A model generated the notes under the pieces. It made no database searches. It was not told the origin of the DNA and saw nothing but the letters and a program-made list of their open reading frames with translations. A stretch of 64,000 nucleotides of DNA from Linyphia triangularis. Its lineage: Eukaryota; Arthropoda; Arachnida; Araneae; Linyphiidae. The stretch is from positions 67,222,328 through 67,286,327 of the forward strand of contig OZ021732.1 in the NCBI GenBank assembly GCA_963978545.1, given 5' to 3'. The position numbers and the translations under genes are program-made. Position 1 is the stretch's first letter; each line of letters starts with the position of its first letter. Of this stretch, positions 56,640-64,000 are shown piece after piece.

Positions 56640-58600
56640 CATTTTTTTAAAAAAAATCCGCAAATACCCTCATTTTCAAATTATCTTCCAAAATACCAGC
56701 CAAACTTTAAAATACGGTAATTTTTGCAGGTAATTACCCGATTACCGGCTGCTTGTGTAAGTTGTTAATTTAACCTTTTCACATGGGCTCCTGTGAGAGG
56801 AAGGGGGCATGTGACAATTTCGGAATTGGGGTGAGAGGAAGAAATTTCGACAGCACACATGGCCAGCCCATTCAGTTGGGACACAAAGGGGTATTTTGAA
56901 GCTGCTTGACAGGGGGGCAATTTAGTAAATGATAAGTGACTTTTACCTGCTAGGCGGGTTTTCGCTAACTGCATTTCTACGATTTCCTTTGCTGAATGTT
57001 TATTCTTTTGGCTCTATGAAGTCTTGATATTTTTTTACTAAATTATTTTGCAAATGTTTAAAGTATCCAAACCATAAATAAAAACTTAACTTTAAGTTAA
57101 CTTTAGTGAATTTTAAGAGCATTTAACATTCTGATTCCATAAATCTGTTAAAATTTGTCGTAAAACTCTTTTTAATATTTTTCAACTTTTAATTTAAATT
57201 TTTGTAGAATCAAATTATTTTAAAAGTGTTTATTTTAAACAAAATTTTTAAAATCAAAATTCCCTTTATTGCGTGTCGATAGTCATATGACCAATTGTTA
57301 TCAATTTACAGGTTATGAAATAGAAATGTGGGATGTAAATTTGGTATATTATATTTTACACTTATGTTGTATTATTACTTTTATTTACTAAAGACAGATA
57401 GATAAATTTTCTATAATCTGAAGAATTATAGTATGAAAGGTGTAAAATTAAAATAATACAGACAAAAAGTACAATAATATAATTTATCGTATGAGTTTTC
57501 ATCCTTTTATTAAAAAAATATATAAAAATAAAAAAATGTCTTCAATTTTGACGATATGTAGCAACACAAATATTGTTTAGTTGGTGAAATTCCCGATAAG
57601 AGGAGGTGTAAATTTCTGAAACATGATCTGAAGAAATTGAAAGACATAGGCCCTTGAAGAAAGTTATCTCCACAGTGTAATACAGGGGCTAAAATGACGT
57701 AGTTTTAAAAAAGAAGGTAAGGAAGATGAGAAGAGTACGCGAATCTTTTTTTATTTCAGTTCACATGTCATAAACATATTGTGAATAAAAACAGTCAGTA
57801 ACTGTTGCAAAATAACTGTTTTATTTTACAATTTGGTTGATTACGTCTTCTGTAAATTTTTACGCGAATTTTAGTGGTGAGGATGTTGACATTTTTTTTT
57901 AAAGTAATAAACAATAATTGGTATATTCACTATAAAAACAAAAGTAATAAATATAACATTAATAAGCAGTTTTTAAAATAAATCAATATATATCCTTTCA
58001 CGCTTTTGTACAATTGCTTTACTTTTTTTATATATATAAATGGCAGGCTTTTATAGTTCTTCGCATATATGTATTTGAAATTCATTACAAGCAATAGGTT
58101 CAGTTTCTATAACATATTTTTGAATAAAAAAAGGAAATAAACGTTTCACCTTTTACCTCTCTTGTCCAAAGTATTGAATCGTTATACCTTATTCTTGTAC
58201 GTTGTTCTGTATTGGAGCATTTTGAATTTATAGTAAAATATTGCAGTTTCTTACTTTAGAAAATAGTTTATGTTTATATAAAAAATGCAATAATTTTCAA
58301 CTATTGTGACATAATGGTTAAGTACTATTTAGAATATTTAAGAGAACTTAATAATTACACAGCAATCCAATCAATTATCCAATAATGATAAAATGTTTTA
58401 TACGATCGTTCACTATTGAAACAAACTAAGATTTATACAAATAGTTAAAACTAATTGCATACAAGCAAAAAGAAAATAGTTAAAAGCACACTAAAAATGT
58501 CATTCTGATTTCAAATATTTCATACCGCATTGAGAAACATTTTTAAGGTGTATTTTTATATTTTGGAAATCTGAATAGAAATGAAAAACAGATTAAATTT
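56640..58600. other. A+T-rich DNA, no gene called
   Basis: Positions 56765-56975 are G+C-richer with an open minus frame of 69 codons lacking recognisable motifs. The rest is A+T-rich without repeats seen. Confidence 0.35.
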
Positions 58601-58931
58601 TAACATTTATATTGAAAGTGTGCAAAATTTTTATTTTATATCTCATTTTTTATTAGCATCCTAAATTTTAATTGCGTCATTAGATTTCCAACAAAAAGTA
58701 GGCTACTAATATATGTACATTTTCTATTTCTACCACACAATCTTGAAATTCCAAATCTTCCACACCTGTGAGGGGCGTGAATGACTGTCTTCAAGGATGG
58801 ACGACTGTATTGTACTACTACCAGTACCTTACAATGGCCAAGGAACACCCCTCTGGGTAGACTCCAATAGTGAAAATATCTTTCCCCCCCTTCAAGAACG
58901 ACCTTATGGTGAGCCCCTAGCTAATGTTGCA

Positions 58932-58937
<6 letters not shown>

Positions 58938-58990
<53 letters not shown>
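58938..58990. repeat. (TA)n microsatellite, about 26 units
   Basis: TA repeat followed by AAGG, the same text that follows the TATATA of the Helitron 5' end at 31171. Confidence 0.95.
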
Positions 58991-58994
<4 letters not shown>

Positions 58995-58999
58995 TTCTG

Positions 59000-59869
59000 G
59001 GATAATTTTTCTTTTAATTTCTTTTTTATTAATTAACAAATATTATAAATAAACGATTTCTAATAAAGCTACATCTCTGAAATTTTCTAGATAAGTATAG
59101 TTTCGGCCTTCTAATTGGATTTTTGCTAAACAGAATTTTAAAATTTTGATTTCTTTTTTTTTAAATTAATTTTTTTAATTAATTAACAAATATTTCATAA
59201 AACGATTTTTAATAGGACTACAGCTCTGAAATTTTCAACATAATTAGTTTTGACCTTCTAATTAGACTTTTGACAAACATAATTTAAAATCTTGATTAGC
59301 TTTTTTTTAATTAATTTTTGTAATTAACAAATATTTTACTAAACGATTTCTAATTGGCTATAGTTCTGAAATTTGTAACATAAGTAGTTTTTGCCTTTTA
59401 ATTGGTCTTTTGAAAAATAGAATTTCTTCTAATAGGCCTAGAGCTTTGAAAATTTCAACATAGTTATGGCCTTCTAATTTTGTTTTTTACAAATAAGTGT
59501 TAAAATATTCTCAAATGGGTGTTATATTATTGTATTACCAGGGATTTTTTTTTTTTTTGCTTCTTGACAGGGTAGGGGCTTCTAATATTAAGGGTTTACG
59601 TAGCAATAACTTTTTAGGGAATGAAGCGAGCTTATGCTTGCATAGCAATGAACCTTTCAACGTGTGAAGTAAGCCTGTGCTTATGTGTCAATGAACTTTT
59701 CAGAGAGCAAAGCCAGCTTGGTTTTGGGTATCAATGAATCATCCTGCGAACAAAGCGTCAAAAGTTGGAACCTATACACCAATTACGGATCTCGGTCGGC
59801 AACGCAACTCTAACTAAAATATTGCACATAGCACAATTTCGCAGCGAAGCACGGGTACTATTCAGCTAG
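59000..59869 (+). mobile_element. Helitron-like 3' region with degenerate tandem repeats
   Basis: The 3' end GCAGCGAAGCACGGGTAC then TATTCAGCTAG, followed by T, matches the 3' end of the Helitron at 31167-32793. Upstream (59010-59500) are three to four units of about 125-147 bp, each with AATTAACAAATATT, AAACGATTTCTAAT, CTCTGAAATTTTC and GGCCTTCTAATT. The 5' end is not resolved; it may lie in the (TA)n tract. Confidence 0.7.
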
Positions 59870-60272
59870 TTGCGAATAAAAACGAAAACTAATTAACTTC
59901 TGAAGTAATTCAGGAGATCATGCCTCTAGTGGCGCCATCTAGTTATAACTGGGGGACTAAATAGGGGAAAATGCAAAATTTTAAAGTAATAAAGAGATGG
60001 GAAATAAATATCATCAATATATATATATAGTTTAAAAGACACGAGTCATATCTAATACGATCAGATTTTTCTGATTAAAAAATCAGGACATGTCTCTGCT
60101 ATGGGAAAGGGATAATTTTTTTTACGTATTTATTTATGGAGTTCGGAACACACAATTCTAAAATCTTCAATGTTTGCGGTTTTTTCGGAAGATATACAAT
60201 ATACATTGTAATTCATAGGTTTATTTAACTTTTTTATTAGCTTTCAACCATACTTAATATATTTTTTTGAGG

Positions 60273-60449
60273 CTATAATCCAGAAACTCTGCAGAAATAT
60301 GACAAGTTAATTTTAGTTATTAACAAAGATTTCAGAGTAATTGCAGAAAGTTGTGCCTTCTCAGAATTCCAAATTTTACTAACAATAGAAAATGTTCTTT
60401 CAATATCTGCAGTTTTCCCGACAAACTAAAGCTGAATTCCACAATTTTC
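60273..60449 (-). pseudogene. hAT transposase C-terminal dimerisation domain fragment
   Basis: An open minus frame reads SGKTADIERTFSIVSKIWNS, then EKAQLSAITLKSLLITKINL and SYFCRVSGL, ending with TAG. E-R-T-F-S-I ... L-x-x-L-L-x-x-K-I-N is the signature of the hAT dimerisation region. The frame is lost upstream near the satellite array at 60497, so only about 59 codons survive. There is no stop within it. Confidence 0.88.
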
Positions 60450-60496
60450 ATAATTTGGCAATTTCAATTGAATGCTGGTGGAAATGTAAATGGGTA

Positions 60497-61690
60497 ATGT
60501 AAATGTCGTCAAAATCACTAAGATCACATACAGATCACAATGTGATATCGCAGTGACAAAGCTTTCGTTGCGAAAATCGCAGAAATCACATGGATGTCGC
60601 CAAAATCACTAAGATCACATACAGATCACAATGTGATATCGCAGTGACAAAGCTTTCATTGCGAAAATCGCATAAATCACATGGATGTCGCCAAAATCAC
60701 TAAGATCACATACAGATCACAATGTGATATCGCAGTGACAAAGTTTTCGTTGCGAAAATCGCATAAATCACATGGATGTCGCCAAAGTCACTAAGATCAC
60801 ATACAGATCACAATGTGATATCGCAGTGACAAAGTTTTCGTTGCGAAAATCGCATAAATCACATGGATGTCGCCAAAGTCACTAAGATCACATACAGATC
60901 ACAATGTGATATCGCAGTGACAAAGTTTTCGTTGCGAAAATCGCATAAATCACATGGATGTCGCCAAAATCACTAAGATCACATACAGATCACAATGTGA
61001 TATCGCAGTGACAAAGCTTTCGTTGCGAAAATCGCATAAATCACATGGATGTCGCCAAAATCACTAAGATCACATACAGATCACAATGTGATATCGCAGT
61101 GACAAAGTTTTCGTTACGAAAATCGCATAAATCACATGGATGTCGCCAAAGTCACTAAGATCACATACAGATCACAATGTGACATCGCAGCGACAAAGCT
61201 TTCGTTGCTAAAATCGCATAAATCACATAGATGTCGCCAAAGTCACTAAGATCGCATACTGATCACAATGTGATATAGCAGTGACGTGAGATTCGTTGAT
61301 AAAATCACATAGATGTCCCCAAAATCACATAGAGATCACACTGATACCACAAAAATAGCATAAATGTTAAAATGTGATATCCCTGTGTATCCCTGTGATA
61401 TCGCAAAATTACGTCTTATATCACATACATGTCACAAAATGACTTATTTGTGATTTTCATTATATAAAATTATTTTGGGATATCACTGGATGTCGCTGCC
61501 ATATCACAAAGTAACATCACGACTTCGTCACAGTGTGATGTCGCTGCGATATCACATGGAAGTCGAAAGTGACGTGAACTTTTGCGACATCGCTGCGATA
61601 TCCCATGCAAGTCACATTGTGACCGTGATCTTTGCGACGAAAAACTTCGTTGCAGTGACGTAACTGTGACAAAGATGGTTAGTAGGGTCG
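60497..61690 (-). repeat. 91-bp satellite array, inverted, about 10 units
   Basis: GTCGCCAAAATCACTAAGATC recurs every 91 bp (about 60594, 60685, 60776, 60867, 60958, 61049, 61140, 61231), the reverse complement of the unit at 41868-43576. All units here are of the GATCTGTATGTGATC form. Positions 61300-61690 are a diverged edge. Its outer end, read on the other strand, is CCCTACTAACCATCTTTG, close to CCCTAATAACCATGTGAC at 41632-41649 (outer edge of the first array). Confidence 0.95.
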
Positions 61691-61699
61691 CTACAGTTG

Positions 61700-62070
61700 C
61701 CATTCCAAGTTTTTTTTTTCGTGTCATTGAATTTTAATGAAGGCAACTTTTAATCGAATTTAAAAGTTGTTATCTACAATCTCCATGTACTTAAGCTTTA
61801 ATGTACCGGATGTCGTACCTCTATGCTCAAAACTGTGGATTTGTATAAAGTTCAGACGTACAGCCATCTCCGTTTTATATATATAGACTTTATAAAAGAT
61901 AAGCATAATTTTATATGCAGTGCCGGAACAAAAATGTACACTAAAATCATTTATTTGTAAGTCTACTTTCCATTTAGAAGTACTGATTATCGGGTTGTCC
62001 CCTTTCCGATTAATAATATTGCTTATTGCAGTCAGTCATTTATTCACTATGCACTTTATAAATTATAAGC
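61700..62070. other. A+T-rich DNA, nothing called
   Basis: No repeat or exon recognised between the satellite edge and the promoter-like segment. Confidence 0.35.
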
Positions 62071-62079
62071 CGGATTTAC

Positions 62080-62250
62080 ACGCTACCAGTCAAGGTTCCA
62101 GTTTAGATTGCCAGTCAGTGACGTCGCCAGGCTACTGGTTTCTATAAACCAAACATTTTCTATTTTTCTGGCGCCGGTGACTCCGATCAACCAATCACGT
62201 GCTCTCTCCCGTGATCACCCTATCCCGTGTAATTCCGGCTTTAATTACGG
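62080..62250 (+). promoter_or_regulatory. Promoter-like G+C-richer segment
   Basis: It contains GTGACGTCGCC (CRE-like, near 62118), CCAATCACGTGCTC (CCAAT box overlapping a CACGTG E-box, near 62190) and GTGATCACCC. It lies about 480 bp upstream of the 129-codon gene, on a plausible scale for a promoter or first non-coding exon. Inferred from motif content only. Confidence 0.35.
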
Positions 62251-62731
62251 TATAAGATTACTTTTTTGTTTGGAACATCCGACTGTTTATTTCTATGCAA
62301 AGTTTTTTATTTTTTCTTCTTTTTTTTCTTTTCTTCTTTCTTTTTGCAAACAAAAGTTTTTAGTTTTGTATTGTAGGTCTAGGTGCAATATCTATTTGTC
62401 ACTTACGACTCTGAATATGATCACGGTTCATCGTGGGCATACTATTGTTTTTTTTGTTTGTTTTTTTACTTTTAATATTTGTAACTATACATTTGGCATC
62501 GGATCATGATTTCTTAATGCGAGTTCTAAAAAATTAATTTCAAAAGCAAATATATTAAAATGATGGTGGCCCAAAAAACATATAGAATGGAGAATATCTT
62601 TCAAGTGAGAATCTTTGACTTGCTTGGGAAAGTTTAGAAAGATAACAGTTTGAAAAAAATTCTACTATTCTTCACTTCTTGTTAAAAATTCAAAGGAAAC
62701 AAAGTTTGGCCGCTTTTCAGACATTTCAAAC

Positions 62732-63121
62732 ATGACTGGCTACACTCACGAAACATGTGAAGCGAAGATACACTGTCCCCCCGAGGTTTTCAACCGGGGC
62801 TGTCTGTGCTATTTTTCCACTGATGATGTGCGGCAGAAATATCTGGATCCAGCTTTGGTATTCGTGAAAGGAAGAGACGACAACAGAATAATGCACTTCA
62901 TTCAGCCTGAATACTATCGACCTGTCTCGGAATACAGATCCACCTTCAAATGGCCTGATAAAAAGTCCCCTGTGATGCCATATGTTGCTCCAAAAAGTCA
63001 GTTACAACTGAAACTGAAAAGTGAAAAGAAAGATCTTATTTCTTCTTCAGATTTGGAGAGTCGTGTGAACAATAATCAAAGATGGGGCAAAGGAATAGCT
63101 GAAAGAATATTTGAAAAATGA
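62732..63121 (+). CDS. Single-exon small protein, 129 codons, MDM1-like motif
   Basis: An ATG preceded by TTTCAAAC opens MTGYTHETCEAKIHCPPEVF. The first half has four cysteines (residues about 9, 15, 24, 26). The middle has YYRPVSEYRSTFKWPDKKSP: the S-E-Y-x-x-x-F-x-W core is like the repeated motif of MDM1 and related microtubule-associated proteins. The C-terminal third is Lys/Ser-rich and ends in Arg/Lys helices (RWGKGIAERIFEK). Codon use and composition stand out from the A+T-rich flanks and there is no frame disruption. A CGCTTTTCAG acceptor-like site lies just upstream (62711-62720), so a 5' exon may exist. Function is not established; a microtubule or cilium role would be inference. Confidence 0.65.
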   Translation: MTGYTHETCEAKIHCPPEVFNRGCLCYFSTDDVRQKYLDPALVFVKGRDDNRIMHFIQPEYYRPVSEYRSTFKWPDKKSPVMPYVAPKSQLQLKLKSEKKDLISSSDLESRVNNNQRWGKGIAERIFEK

Positions 63122-63446
63122 GTTTTATATGAGTTATGAACTAGATATTTTTGGATATTTTTCTAGGAAAAATTATGGAAGGATGCCAGAGAGTAATTTG
63201 CTTGAAAAAGTTTTGAACAATACAATTTTCGTTTTACTTGTTAAATTTGCATCCCTTTTTTTGCGCAATTAAATTTGTAGGTTTTGTTTTGGTTTTGAGT
63301 AATTCATTTCAAGCAAGAGCTTAAAATTAGTGATGTCAATGTGAAGTATTATCTCCTTATCAAGAGACTGATATTTTAGCTTTTATACCATAAGATATGG
63401 TATAGAAGTCAAATCCAAGGGGGTGGCCAAAAGAGGGCGGAGTTTT

Positions 63447-63699
63447 AAAAAGTACTCTTACGTTAGACGGGTACTAAAAACCGCTAAGTCTGAAAGTTGG
63501 CGCAGTTCTCGCCAGGCTGTAATGTTTACAACTCGAAAATAAAATTTCAAGCTCGTGAACTTTTATTTTTATTCAGTAGTTCAGGGATTCCTATAGAAAA
63601 CCTAATCATGGATCGGAAGGTTTTTAGTTTAAATGAAGTTATCCTTGCAATTCGAAGATTTTTTTATCCGGTACCCGTCTAATGGAAAAGTACCTTTAA
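63447..63699. mobile_element. MITE with TTAGACGGGTAC inverted repeats
   Basis: TTAGACGGGTAC (63463-63474) and GTACCCGTCTAA (63671-63682) are perfect inverted repeats. Similarity extends outward (AAAAGTACTCTTACG versus, on the other strand, AAAGGTACTTTTCCA). The 61-codon plus frame inside is probably not a gene. No target duplication assigned. Confidence 0.6.
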
Positions 63700-64000
63700 A
63701 AAAAGTGGATAAACGTGGTAAAATTCATATCCAGTTATCTATATATTTAATAGGCAATACGTTTTTTGGGGTTAGTCCGTCCGCCTAAACTGCTCAACCA
63801 ATTTCAATGATCAAGGTGTCATTTTAAAGGAAATAAGCTGTAGATTTTCCAAAACGTGCCAAAATAATTTATTAACACTTTATTAATTAGTCAAATTTCA
63901 ATATTTTTCATCATTAAGCTACTACAAAGCCTCAATGATTTTGAATATATGATTGGCAACATCCTTACGTATGTAAACAACAAACCGGCTGCTCGGGGGT
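63700..64000. other. No recognisable feature at window end
   Basis: The sequence turns repeat-like (GGGGTTAGTCCGTCCGCCTA) but no family could be assigned. Confidence 0.3.

Noticed and set aside
62108..62509. 133-residue plus frame before the small gene
   Set aside because: Hydrophobic, Phe-rich low-complexity translation of promoter-like and T-rich DNA; no motif or conservation signal.

Overview
This is a eukaryotic window, very probably from an arthropod and, from the repeat families, likely an arachnid. The basis is an A+T-rich background, short exons with GT/AG borders, tRNA-derived SINEs, and BEL/Pao, gypsy, Tc1/mariner, hAT, Helitron and jockey/I-like elements. The taxon is inference. 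There is no operon structure, rRNA cluster or CRISPR array. Most of the window is transposable elements, many nested inside one another, with small pieces of ordinary intron-containing genes at the two ends and in the middle.

Positions 1-2700 hold minus-strand exons of one or two host genes. One exon pair has the look of invertebrate DUF4806-type proteins. A 171-bp pogo/Tigger-like MITE lies between them.

Positions 2941-28150 were once a single minus-strand non-LTR retrotransposon (ORF1 with zinc knuckles; ORF2 with endonuclease and reverse transcriptase). At least seven later insertions broke it up: a 15-kb BEL/Pao element (3066-18113), two DNA elements with CCGTAAAATGGGG ends (18357-20536 and 22437-23714), a SINE (21915-22096), a solo LTR (23901-24570), a hAT-like element (24909-27667) and a palindromic MITE (27813-28015). 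The BEL element carries a gypsy element (4070-13035). That gypsy carries a 5.4-kb TA-flanked DNA element in its 3' LTR (7564-12987), which itself holds a Tc1-like transposase relic and fold-back elements. For most of these, target-site duplications and reading-frame continuity across the empty site can be read directly.

Positions 28379-33431 look like one large DNA element with inverted arms of about 300 bp. Its cargo is a decayed multi-domain gene of unknown function ending in a CXC-type cysteine cluster, and it is interrupted by a non-autonomous Helitron made of 147-bp tandem repeats. Positions 33.7-36.4 kb hold another MITE-like repeat and a THAP-domain gene relic split by an (AT)n tract. 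Positions 36.9-40.5 kb hold a decayed minus-strand gypsy element.

Positions 41.1-43.6 kb contain two SINE-like repeats and about 20 copies of a 91-bp satellite. About ten copies of the same satellite recur in the opposite orientation at 60.5-61.7 kb, next to a hAT transposase C-terminal fragment. Between the arrays are exons of an unnamed minus-strand gene (44.3-47.7 kb), a Tc1/mariner element carrying two 251-bp MITEs with 8-bp duplications (49.3-51.1 kb), a SINE at 55.8 kb, microsatellites and a Helitron-like 3' end (59.87 kb).

The clearest intact gene is a 129-codon plus-strand reading frame at 62732-63121, with a promoter-like G+C-richer segment about 0.5 kb upstream. All family names come from recognising motifs by eye; no database search was run.
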